From Diplolepis rosae (lineage: Eukaryota > Arthropoda > Insecta > Hymenoptera > Diplolepididae), in contig JAPYXD010000553.1 in NCBI GenBank assembly GCA_030998225.1, forward strand, positions 6,386,001 through 6,450,000: DNA of 64,000 bases, read 5' to 3'. The position numbers were made by a program, and so were the translations under genes. A model generated the notes under the pieces. The model saw only the letters and a program-made list of their open reading frames with translations, did no database searches and was not told the DNA's origin. Each line of letters starts with the position of its first letter. Positions within the stretch are counted from its first letter, which is position 1. This document shows positions 9,360-20,343 of the stretch, piece by piece.

Positions 9360-10667
9360 GGTACACGAACCTGGAATAAAACAAAAATGATGAATATTTA
9401 CTACAAAAATAATTTTTCATTTTAAAAAATTTTAATCCACCTATAAATCATGAAATCAATTATTGCACTCCTCGAAACACCCGTTACATCACTTGTAAGT
9501 CATTATGAAAAGACCACCAGGTACAAAATTCTTTTATACTCCACGGGGAAGGGCCAGTGTAACCAGTGGGTGGAAACTATGATAGGCTTTTCCGGTATAA
9601 CGTTTATAGCTGATAAATACGGGTTTCATATTTTAGAAGGCGCTGATGATTGTCTATAGTTGTGTGAGTATGCATCGTATACAAGTCGCGCCTCAACACA
9701 GTCAATCTATTCTAATACATTTGTTATGCTCAGAGGGTTCATTGATGGCGACATTTTTGAGGAAAACAAGTAAAAAGGGAAGTACCTTGTGCTGATAGTA
9801 GAGGGAGAAGGACTTTTGATGATTCTTTTACTGTCATCAGGAATCTCGGACCTATATAAGACAATCATACCTTTAGCCCTTTATATTTTGGAGGGTCAAT
9901 TTGCTGTACGGCTGCAATGAGCATGGTTTATGCCTTAAAGCTAGGTAAAGAATGTTTATGACGGATTTAAGTTATTCCTAGGATTAAGAAAACTCTTGAT
10001 GCGATTGTCCAATATAACCCAGGTGGGTTTTTACCGTAATATAACTTGAAGCAATTGCATATTACCTAGCAGCTGTTACATTTATGATGGTAAGAGGTTA
10101 AGACTTACATTTTGAAGTTTTGTTGATAAAAAGAGTGATTGGCAAAATTTTGTAAAATATTGAAATGGAAATGAAGGTGCTGAAGAAAAAATTAGTCGAA
10201 AAAAGTGGAACAAGTAGCACAGGTAACAGATATACGAAATGCTTTAAGGTTATGTAAGGTAAAGTTTATTGAAGTTTATACTGGATCACAATTGTGACTA
10301 AATGACCTAAAGAAATAGAGTTAGAATAATATGTAATAAAATTATCAATTTTACTTTGTAAGAAGGTATATTTTTGAGACGTTACACATATTTTCTTCGT
10401 CTAACAAAAATATGGACAATTTTCATGTTTTGACTGACTCTTTTCGAGAAAATAAAAAAAATGAATTAAAAATGGAGAAAAATTATCATCTAACTCAGAA
10501 ATAACAATAAAATCTGTTCGTATGATAGTGAGAAGCGATGCTGTTCCCGAATTACTGCTGAATCTCACATCGTCTACTAAAACAAACATTGTCAAGAACA
10601 GTGTGGATTCCTCGATAAGTATGAAGTTGGAGGAAACATTAGTTAATGTACACAGAGAAAAAAAACA
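9360..10667. other. Non-coding gap
   Basis: No gene supported. The segment 9555-9640 has short similarities to 15085-15145: tttcatattttaga, and the inverted pair agtgggtggaaacta / tagtttccacccact with one mismatch. This hints at a shared decayed repeat. Confidence 0.3.
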
Positions 10668-10857
10668 TGACTCAGTAGCGTCCGGACAGGAGTGGTTCAT
10701 GTCCGAAGACGAAAATTGAAAATAGACATCACTGGGTCCTCGCTAGACATGAACCACTCATGTCCAGAGTGTACACACTAATGTTTTAGACATTAATAAC
10801 GCGCACAGGACTCAGCCCTGTCTAGAAAGTAGTCAGTCATGTCCAGCACCGGAACGA
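10668..10857. repeat. Imperfect inverted repeat with gacatgaaccact cores
   Basis: ggacaggagtggttcatgtc (10684-10703) pairs with gacatgaaccactcatgtcc (10746-10765) apart from one base. An outer pair, catgactcagta (10668) and agtcagtcatgtcc (about 10840-10853), adds to the palindrome. Probably a relic of a small foldback element. Confidence 0.45.
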
Positions 10858-11520
10858 CAACGCGCTAAACATTACTGTATATTGTGTCAATGCTTGAATG
10901 TAGAATGTTTCGTCGATTGTGTCTATTAATGATTAGTAGCAAAAATTTTCAAATATAAAGTAAAAAATTACACTAAATTTACCCGGTAAGAAGAGAAGAA
11001 TTCAGAAAAATTCAGAATCTGAATTCCCATTAATACGCGAATTTTCCTCCATCTAAAGTTCCACGAACGGGTAGAAAAAAAAGCAAAATCTATTCCTTTT
11101 AATTGACTTAGAAAAATGTAATGGAAGCGTATTGAGAGGAATTAAAAAGTGGAAAAATACAAAGCAGAGACTAGAAGGGAATAGAATAATGTCACTTTGA
11201 AGACGCAACTGAGAATTAAATTAAGTGAATTTTTTAAAATCAATAAATATTGTATAAAATTTATAAGTTAGAGGTAAAAAAAAGAATTTGGGTAAATTAT
11301 ATCAAAACTGTTTTATTCATTTATTGAAAAGAGACATATTTTGACCGATTTCATATGAAAACTGTCTTGGAACACATCTAATTGATATCATAAATAACGA
11401 AAAAAAATGTAAAAAACGAAAAATGAGTCTGTTTATCATTAATCGGTTACGAAAAAAATAAAAAAGATCTGAAAAATGATGAAAAGAAGTGGTTCTACTT
11501 TCCACAACCTTAATTTCTTA

Positions 11521-11546
11521 TCAAATTAATTAGTTGAGTTTGAAAT
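11521..11546. repeat. 26-bp direct repeat, copy 1 (copy 2 at 11796-11821)
   Basis: The sequence starting tcaaattaattagttgag and ending tttgaaat occurs identically at 11521-11546 and 11796-11821. The second copy forms the loop of the tRNA-bearing palindrome. It suggests template switching or insertion into a pre-existing repeat. Confidence 0.7.
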
Positions 11547-11649
11547 TTTTGTCCTCGTAGACAATTTCAAACTCTTATATCGCAAATAATGCAAATAAAT
11601 TCAATATTTAAAGAATTTGAAAATCCTTCTATGGAAAAAATGACGCTTT

Positions 11650-11721
11650 CGACTGCGCTGGGATTCGAGCCCAGGTCTTTCGATTGCCGGTCGACTGCTC
11701 TAACCACTGAGCTACACAGGC
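11650..11721 (-). tRNA. tRNA-like sequence, anticodon position GGC, minus copy
   Basis: 72 nt beginning GCCTGTGTAGCTCAGTGG. Acceptor stem 7 bp with one mismatch at pair 2 and one G-T. D stem GCTC/GAGC; anticodon arm GTCGA-CCGGCAA-TCGAA with four of five pairs; variable loop AGAC; T arm CTGGG-CTCGAAT-CCCAG. Box A is good; box B GGCTCGAATCC has one deviation. T6 lies at 11635-11640 on its 3' side. No CCA is encoded, as usual in eukaryotes. Ala(GGC) is normally not used in eukaryotes, so a tRNA-derived repeat is as likely as a functional gene. Confidence 0.5.
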
Positions 11722-11863
11722 ATCCGACATCTCTTTCTCCACAGGAAGATCTCCTTATATCGCCTAGTGGCTCAGCCTTGCGGCTGTAAATGATTTCAAA
11801 TTAATTAGTTGAGTTTGAAATGCGATATAAGGAGATCTTCCTGTGGAGAAAGAGATGTCGGAC

Positions 11864-11935
11864 GCCTGTGTAGCTCAGTGGTTAGAGCAGTCGACCGGCA
11901 ATCGAAAAACCTGGGCTCGAATCCCAGCGCAGTCG
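11864..11935 (+). tRNA. tRNA-like sequence, anticodon position GGC, plus copy
   Basis: Same cloverleaf as the inverted copy, with a single difference in the variable loop (AAAC instead of AGAC). Anticodon GGC at 11897-11899. A Pol III-type T6 terminator sits at 11945-11950, 10 nt after the discriminator base. The near-identity of the two copies points to recent duplication, gene conversion between arms, or selection. Confidence 0.5.
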
Positions 11936-11983
11936 AAAGCGTCATTTTTTCCACAGAAGGATTTTCAAATTCTTTAAATATTT

Positions 11984-13356
11984 AATTTCTTATCCTTTGA
12001 CAATTTAAATTCCATGTATTTGATATGAAAATCAATTGATTTTTAATTCATAAGTGCAAATCTATACTCATTTGTAAATATCAACATTTCAATTGAACAT
12101 TCAATTCATTATAATCAATAAATCTCTTAACACAAGAAATAATATTTTTAATAAACTGAAGGAAATTTTATTTTGATTAAAGGAAGGAAAATTTCCCGAG
12201 TTAAACAATGAATAAACGAAAAATTATTCATAAATTATCTATTCATTATTAGAATTTATCATATAAAGACTATAAATATCAACAGATCATTAGATCAAGA
12301 TGATTATTAATTTTCTGCGTTGTTTGCCATGAAAATATATTCGGCAGTTAAATGGAAAAATCTATTTGAAATATTATGAAACTACAGACATTTTAGCTCT
12401 AAACCAACTACTAAGAAGATACAAAAATGAAAGAAATGAAATTATTATACAAAACAAATTGCGTGTCGTAATTCGAAATTATATTATTTTTGTGAGGGAA
12501 AAATGTAGAATATTTGAAACAAAAAATTCAGGTCAAATCCCAATATTCAATCGATCATTTTCAATAATATAATAACGACCCGTCTTAGATTTCAGCTTAA
12601 GGAAATTTTAAGATGACTGCTTACATTACAAATTTTCCAATACGTGTAAAATTGAAAGTCCATGATCTATTAAATATATAATGTTGAAAGAGTGTTACAA
12701 AATTATTTTTAAACTTTGTTGCATTTTAAATTTCACAATAAATTCTATAGTAAACATTTTACTAATAATTTCGAATCAAAATATTTTTTACAAATAAAAA
12801 ACAACTGTATATTTCATAAAATGAATAAATTGTGTAAAAAATTATACATATACGAAACTGTTTTACGGAACAAAATGTGTAGCTGTCACAAGGATATTTT
12901 AGGTTATAGTAGCCCCATTTATGGTTAGGATAGTTAATAATATAGCTTGAACAGCAATATGTTTCTTTGTACCAGCTACACATTTTTTTGCGTGTAATGT
13001 TAAATAAGTGTTTTCAAAATTCATTTAAGAAATGTTTTTATTCAATTTTATCAATGATATTAGAATGGATTTCCAAATAAACTTTAAATGTCGACATTTT
13101 TTTCCAATACAAAACTATTATTCGTTTTATAAAGTATATATTCCATGATCTTTATTTTTACAGTTTGAAAATTTCTTGAATGTATACATTTTTCTTGCAA
13201 TTAAATACAAGTAGATCTTTGTCCAAACTTTGTTTGAAGATCTGGAATACTATTTATTGTTAGAAAAAGAATTATGGATAGAATTGAATGTTTTCATTTA
13301 CTTATGTCTTTTTTTCTAACCTTTAATATTATTTCATCAGAATATTTCGGAAGGAA
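11984..13356. other. AT-rich gap
   Basis: No gene supported. Weak inverted pair acaaaatgtgtagctg (about 12871) and cagctacacattttttt (about 12974). The remaining frames are AT-rich and carry no domain. Confidence 0.3.
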
Positions 13357-13973
13357 CCCTATTGAAAAACTTGACGTAAAAAATGACGTGAAAAATGACG
13401 TAAAAAATGACGTAAAAAATGACGTAAAAAACGACGTCACAAATGGCATAAAATACGACGTCAAGAATTGGGATAGTTTTCACGTAATTTTTTACGTCAG
13501 TTTTAACATCGTTTTTTACGCCATTTTTTACGTCATTTTTTATGTAAAGTTTTTCTTTAAGAAGCCTAAACAATTTATATTTAATCGCCTACCGGAAAGG
13601 AGTGACATAAAAATGTAAGAGGAAAATAAATAGTACAATATTTTATGGTTAACTTTAGTTTACTGATTCTATAAGAGTATATTCAATTAAATATAATGAA
13701 TCGACTATATTTTTCTAATAAGAGTATAAATTAGGTACCACACACAAACACTCAGTGCCATTATTCACAACATGCACACACACTTTCTCAATATCACTTG
13801 TCAAAACAACAGATTCTTGACGTAAAAAATGACGTAAAAAACGACGTCAAAAATGACGTAAAAAACTATCCCAATTCTTGACGTCGTTTTTACGTCATTT
13901 TTGACGTCGTTTTTTTACGTCGTTTTTTACGTCGTTGTTTACGTCATTTTTTATGTCAAGTTTTTCAATAGGG
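13357..13973. mobile_element. 617-bp foldback element made of GACGT-A(n) subrepeats
   Basis: Ends CCCTATTGAAAAACTTGACG on the left and its inverse CAAGTTTTTCAATAGGG on the right (ending 13973). Both arms are filled with a 12-bp unit GACGTAAAAAAT/C in tandem that switches strand inside each arm. Both carry the unique marker aattgggatagtttt (13466) / aaaactatcccaatt (13861). The arms (about 13357-13552 and 13815-13973) are inverted copies around a 260-bp spacer. The TSD is not clear (GGAA to the left, AATA to the right). The superfamily is not assignable. An open frame through the repeats is an artefact of the stop-free unit. Confidence 0.75.
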
Positions 13974-15139
13974 AATAGAATATATAATACCCTGAAAGAT
14001 GAAACAAAAACTTTATTCATAAATTTCTATAAATTAGTCCCCCTACCATGTAAACGTGCAGCAACTGAAGTTGAATCTTTTTAACCGTTAACTGATCCAA
14101 GAATTGCTCGTTTTTAGAAGTTTTCCGAGTTGAGCATGAACTGTTATGTACTCCTTCCCGAACAATATCTTTTTTCGAAAATAAGGGAAGTATTCAATGT
14201 GATTTATCATGCAGTTTTCATTGATTCCACTTATCTTGAAATTAGTTTTCTTACTTAAAATTTTTTTACTAATTTCTCTTCACTTATTTTTTACTAGTTA
14301 CTAAAAAATTGTAAATATATTTAGTTCTTGCTATTTTTATTATATATTTATATTTTGCAACGAATTAATAATACTTTTGTATTTCAACGAAATATTTTAC
14401 GTAATTTTGTTAACTTTATTTTACGAAACATTCTAATCATGAAATTAATTTTTTCACCAACATTTTTTTCTGATTTCTTTTCGATAATTTTATACTACTT
14501 ACTGATAAATTGTATATATACTTACATTTAAAGTTCTTCACTTTATAATAATGCTTATGTATTCACAATAAGAAAGGGGCATTTTTACGAGATTTCTTAG
14601 AATTCCTTTTAATTATATTTCTCGCATTACTCATAATTGCAGTTATTCGTGATAAATTCTTCATATCTGTAGCAAAAAGCTATAGATAAAGAACCGATGG
14701 ACATGTGTTTATGGAAACTTTTTATAACGAATTTTTTAATTTAGTTTTTAAAACTAGAATAATCATTATATATTTATAGTTATGTAACAAGTAAATAGTT
14801 TTATGAATAAGAATATCCAGTCTTAAAACTTATCAAATTATGTTTATACCAATTACTAAACCTTTTACAACTTATATTTTTACAATGTTGATCGTTATTA
14901 TATGAAATGGATAAAAGGTACGGCTATTGATTCGTTAAAAAAAAATTAATCATATTCAATTTCATTTTAAAGAATTACTTATTTATAATGAAATTAAATA
15001 TTATCAATATTTTTCATCTACATTTTTACACGAGTCAACAACTACCCCTTTTATTTTACATTTATTTACGTTTAAATTAGTGGTTTCATATTTTAGAGGG
15101 CGTGAATACAGCGCCACCCTATAACTTTTAGTTTCCACC
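13974..15139. other. AT-rich gap
   Basis: No gene, RNA or clear repeat recognised. Confidence 0.3.
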
Positions 15140-15299
15140 CACTGACGGTGCCATCCCATGAAGGCTCAAAATGCAGAGCAGAAAATGAACAGCCAACTAC
15201 AGGCAAGCTTAAGATTTCTTTCTTCTTAAAGGTATTTTGTGATTGACTGTTCGTTTTCTGCTTTGCATTTTGCACCTACATGGGACGGCACCCTGAGTG
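15140..15299. repeat. Inverted repeat with ~56-bp arms
   Basis: The left arm (15140-15195, from cactgacggtgccatcccat) pairs with the right arm (15244-15299, ending gacggcaccctgagtg). Inner landmarks are caaaatgcagagcagaaaat against attttctgctttgcattttg with few mismatches. Spacer about 48 bp. No TSD recognised. Confidence 0.65.
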
Positions 15300-16075
15300 T
15301 AACACCTGCCCGGGACTATGCGCGGGGAAAAATGTTCAGAGAGTGACACGATATGCAATTTTCGGTCCCCAAAGCCAGATCTGCAGCATTCCGCAGTAAG
15401 ACTTTATCGATTTCGAATCTTAATAACATTTGTAAAACTCTACACTGTTTGAAATTCTGGGATCTCCAGCGATCATAACTATTTTTATACTTTTTGTCAT
15501 GTTACGAAATTCACACGCGTCCTTGGAGTTTTACATAAAAGTGATTTACATGCCTTCAACATTATCCTCCATTAAACCGTTTTGATATCGGCAGTGTGGA
15601 ACAGAAAATACTTTACTTTGCGCGAGTCAAATATCTCAAAGCATGAAATCCCTTCGAACCTCCCTCTAAAGCGGTTAGGTTAATAAAAATATTTTACATT
15701 ATCGACAGCGGTAACAGATCACAAAAATTTTTCATTAGCCGAATGAATAAACTCAATTATATTATCAATCATATTAATCTTCCATTAAGAAATGTTTTTA
15801 AAATATAAGGGAATATTTTAATAAAGGCTACGAAGATTATCATTTATAAACTCTGAATTCAATTTATCCAAGAACATATTAGCGTTTATTAAAAGTTGAG
15901 GTTTAATACAACTTGCACTTTCTATTATAATAGATAGTATTTAAAATTTAATAATATTGTATTGAAAGTGATCAAATTTTATAACAAATGTAATATACAT
16001 ACTGTATTATGTGCAATTAAATTTAAGATTTATTTTTATTCTGCACTTCCAAGCCTTCATCTTAAGTTGTTGTAA
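15300..16075. other. Non-coding gap
   Basis: No gene supported. Confidence 0.3.
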
Positions 16076-16155
16076 ACGGAGAAACTCTTCATTGCAAAAT
16101 TTAGTATTATTATATTTATTTTTACTAAAAGTCAATAGAAAACGAGGATATAACG
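16076..16155. repeat. 80-bp sequence repeated in inverted orientation at 28727-28806
   Basis: acggagaaactcttcattgc ... aaaagtcaatagaaaacgag matches the reverse complement of 28727-28806 with about 10 differences. It lies outside the foldback arms at 16746 and 27954, so the symmetrical structure may be larger than those arms alone. Confidence 0.6.
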
Positions 16156-16584
16156 TCACTTTTTTAGAAATTACTATTTTGAATATTAAACTATGGAGTT
16201 ACTAATAATATTGGAGAAAATGGTGATATAATTGTACTTATGCCTAAAAACAAAAGCAAATTTTATTACTTGAAATAGTAAAATCGTAATCGACACATCG
16301 AACGAATTATATTGAAGTAAACCCAATAAATGTTTCATTAATTGTTAAAAAAGAATGTTAAGTTTACAAAAGACAATAGTAAAGTCACATCTTCTGTTTA
16401 ACCGAATTACCATAGTCTTTTGGAGATAGTGGAACCATATTTATGACTTATCCTATCGAAAAAAGGAAATAATTGCACCTCCATGATATAAAAAAATCAG
16501 TCATTCGTAAATTTTACCGTAGTTCTTATTAGATTTTGTGAGCTACATAGAGAGAGTATTTATAATATAATTACATACTTGCAT

Positions 16585-16591
<7 letters not shown>

Positions 16592-16630
<39 letters not shown>
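16592..16630. repeat. (TA)n microsatellite
   Basis: About 19 TA units following a short catacacata stretch. Confidence 0.95.
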
Positions 16631-16632
<2 letters not shown>

Positions 16633-17784
16633 ATATAAATAATAAACATGAGAATGCACGCTGAAATACTAATTCAACGCAACTTAACCTAACTGCACAA
16701 CGCACACATTCATAAACGCATCACAGTGATATGTCAATATTGTCAATTACAATCAGCCGTATGCATCAGAAAAGAAAATGGCGCCCCGTTAGTGCCCTAA
16801 ATTGAATTCCTAAGTTAGTTTGCTGAACCGTCACACGCGGCGCTAACTGTACCATCACTCCCTAAAAATGCACAGTGACATATGAAGAATTTAATTAAAA
16901 ATTTTTTTAAATATATTAGTCAATGCCATAAACAAATAAAAGAGATCAGACTTTAAATAATAATGTTATTTGAATACATTAAATTAAATTTTCCCCATTT
17001 TATTAATATTTATCTCGTACAAAAACTATTTTGAAACATTCAGCTGATATTAGAATTTAAATATTAATATCTCTTTTATTCCTTTTTGGCATTGAATAAT
17101 AACTTTTTTTAATTTTTATATTTAATTGCCTACATATCACTGCATTTATATTATTTTTTTGAGGTAAAATTAAGTTGAAAAATGGAAAAAAAATGAAAAA
17201 TTCTGAACAAGGAACGAAGTTGATGAGAGTTGTAATTAGTTGGAAATCATTATGAATAATTAAAGAAAATAGAATATAAGAAAAGGAGAATATTAATTTA
17301 TATTTTTAAAATAGTTAACTAACATTAATGAAAACAGTATAATAAGAACAATTAAATTTTTTTTTCATTTTCAAATCCAAAAGTAGTCTATCTACGTCCG
17401 TTTTCATCGTCTGTAACATTCACGAAATGTCAATGTTGAAATTTAGGGAAACAAAAAGTTAGAAACAAAATAGAAAATATGTAACTTAGAAATACATTAA
17501 AAGTATTTTCATATTTTTTTATGAATGATTTCACGAATTTGAACTTTTACAACTTTGTTTCCCTAAATTTAAACTTTCACAGTATCCAGGTAGAAATGAT
17601 TACAGTTTCTTTCATATACATTGGATATTTTCCGTAAATCTACCTTTGTGATAGATAAACAAAAATTTTGAAAAGTTCATTGCTTCAGGTGCTATTAAAA
17701 ATGGTTTTAATTAATGTGATACTTGAGAAGAGTAGCAAGTTTATATGAATAATTTGGTCCAGTTTCTACTTGTTTGTGTTTAAA

Positions 17785-17788
17785 TTAC
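17785..17788. repeat. TSD TTAC of the gypsy insertion (left copy; right at 27239-27242)
   Basis: TTAC directly abuts TG...CA LTR termini on both sides. Confidence 0.75.
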
Positions 17789-18724
17789 TGTTACGTCAGA
17801 AACGTAACATTTTTCTTTTTAAAATATCTCCTCGTTTTATGTCAGGATCAGAAGGATCCTCTCTAAGGGATGAGGAATAGTCAGTGATTGAGAAAGGTTA
17901 GGTATATAAAATATATTTATTGACAATTGAAATTTAATCAGGTAAGCACCATGGAAATGTAAAATAGAATCAAAATTAGAAATACCCTTTTAGTTATCCT
18001 GAGTTTGAATTGATTGATGATCAATTGAGTCCAGTAAGCGAATGTGGTCAGTTGACTGTAACTTGTAATCTTCAGATAGTTGCTGTTGTATAGTAAATTC
18101 GTAATCTAGACAGTTGATCTAGTTGATTCTTCGATCCCAGTTTCGAGAAAATTTGGAAGGCGATTCCCCTTCACTTTCTAATGTCGTTGAACTCAGTGTC
18201 GAGATAGAATTCGGGTTGAGTAGCGCTAGAAATCTGGAGAAGCTGGACTGACTGGATTGCACTCGCGGTATAGATTCGATAGCACTGGACTCGCGTTGGT
18301 TACATTGTAGAAATCGGACGTTGACTAACTAACTGAACTCGCGGTGTAGAGATGATGGTACTGGACTGGACTCTCTTGGAACTTTCGCTTTTTATAGAAC
18401 TTTGAAAGGTCAAGTATGACGAGTAACATGCTATGACCAGTCGCATGTTATTACAAGTCACATGCTATTACAAGTCGCATGTTATGACGGTAGTGTGTTG
18501 GTATTGTAGGGCTTCATTCACTTTCTCTCTGGGTCAGTCGATTTGTTATCATGTGTGGGTATTATAACGACACATGGTAATTTCATATTGATCATCCTAT
18601 TGATCTGTAGATTTATCTATAACTTGCGTCGATAAAATCACACTCGCTGTAATGCTATCTTGATCCCTTTATTGGTTTCTTAATCTGCTTGTTACTTGTG
18701 GCGGCAGAGTCGCGGGACGTGACA
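17789..18724 (-). repeat. 3' LTR of the gypsy element (936 bp)
   Basis: Compared with the other LTR it carries an extra 34 bp, which extends a 17-bp tandem motif (ttacaagtcacatgcta / ttacaagtcgcatgtta near 18447-18483), and an extra 11 bp (gctatcttgat near 18654). Confidence 0.9.
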
Positions 18725-20343
18725 CCTCCCACCTTAATTCGAACGCGCGGAGTTAACGATCCGCGATCGAAACTTCGGTAGAAGATTACATTTTAAATCC
18801 AAGATGCTTACTCAATCAAGTACATATTTTTAGTTGAATTTAACAATTCATAACATAAAAAATTTCGGTTATACATAGGAATTTACATTTTAAATTATTG
18901 TTGCGAATTAAAAATTTATGACAAGTTTTTTATAAATGCATAGTAATAACAGAGGACACAATTCTGGAGATATTACAATCATTGATTACATATGTTATAG
19001 TGGTATTGGGTAATTTGAAAAATTCTTTTGATTGAAAATATCTATTTAACTTACAACATGATGATTGTTGATGAAAAGAAGATTAAAAATTGTAAAATTT
19101 TATCGATTAGATATAAAATATTAAGGAGTAATTTCCAAGAATTACGATCGTTAAATGTATACATTAGTAAAAATAAAATCTAAAAAGCCTTATAAATTAT
19201 TGATTACACATAAAAGAAATTGACATATATAATATTAATAGAGATTAAAAATAATATTAAGATCGTTGATTACATATATGAATTAATAGACGTTGTAACT
19301 TGGTACATTGAAGAGAAAAAACTTGGTTAAATCTAAAATTGATTTCTTCTAAACATGGCATTGCTATTGCTTAATTATTACTTTTACATGTTTCTAAAAA
19401 TTAATTTCATGAACTTCAATTTCATTGGTATATTATTAAATGAATAAAATAATCATAAGAAAAACAATTTTACATAATAATAGGGTAATAGATTTTCTTA
19501 CAATTCTTGTACTTTTAATTGTTTTTCTAATCTTTTTGTAAAATTAATAGAGTTATTTGTGCATGAAACATATGAAGAATAGTAAATATTCAATTTGTTA
19601 TTGTTGCACATTAATTTCTATTGGAAAAGCAATTTTTACATTAAGAATTTTGTAACGCCATCGCACAGTTTACATATACAGACTCAATATTTGTAGAAAC
19701 TGTTCTTCCAATAGGATGGGAATCAAGAAAAGTTCCCTTGATAGAAGAAAATCAAAACTGAAATTATATTTATGATGGCACCAATTATGAAGTGCTTATT
19801 TATTCTTGTCAGAAAAAGTCTTTTTTTTAATCCAAAAAGAAGAAAAATGCAAATATTTCTATATTTTTCTTTAAGTAATAAAATAAAATGGTGATTCGAA
19901 TGAAAACTTGCATTTGTCTTACTAAAAAGGTTATTAGTTTGTTTTTTGAAAGGTTGGTGAACAAAAATAAAATTGATTAAATTAAATGCAATGAAAGTAC
20001 TCATAAGAATTTTAAAGGAATATAATTTCTTTGTGATGACATTAGATTATTAGTTTTTGCTGAACACAAGAGAAAAGTTGAAAAATTTTGATGCATTTGA
20101 TAAATACTTGCTAGTTTGAGAAGTTTAATTTACTCTGAAAAAAAACATGAAATATATTGAAATTTTTTTATTGCCATTTGATGGTACAGTGAGCTTCTCG
20201 AATCTCTGAAATAGAAAAAATAAGATTAGAATAAAGTTTCAAAGGATCTTTTTGTTTACAACATTTCCTGGTTTAGTTATTCTAAACGCTTTGGTTTTAT
20301 GCAAAGTTTATATTATTTTAAGTTTGAATTCAAATTCAGTTAA
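18725..20343. other. Non-coding 3' region of the gypsy element
   Basis: 1.6 kb between the pol stop and the 3' LTR. AT-rich, with a 93-codon minus-strand frame at 19723-20004 that has a hydrophobic end but no recognisable domain. No envelope-like gene seen. Confidence 0.4.

Larger units (their letters stand above)
11603..11983. repeat. Palindrome with tRNA-like sequence in both arms
   Basis: Arms 11603-11763 and 11822-11983 (about 160 bp each) are reverse complements with very few differences, around a 58-bp spacer. Each arm holds one 72-nt tRNA-like sequence, pointing outward from the centre. A run of six T follows each a few bases beyond its 3' end. Confidence 0.8.

Noticed and set aside
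11650..11935. Two bona fide tRNA-Ala genes
   Set aside because: The anticodon GGC is atypical for eukaryotic tRNA-Ala, there is an acceptor-stem mismatch, and they are carried inside a palindrome. Kept as tRNA-like with moderate confidence only.
13274..13618. Frames with KNDVKNDVKND repeats on both strands as a repetitive protein
   Set aside because: They are translations of the 12-bp GACGTAAAAAAT foldback subrepeat and appear on both strands.
19723..20004. Envelope-like gene downstream of gypsy pol
   Set aside because: Only 93 codons, no signal peptide, cleavage site or coiled coil; the hydrophobic end is compatible with random AT-rich DNA.
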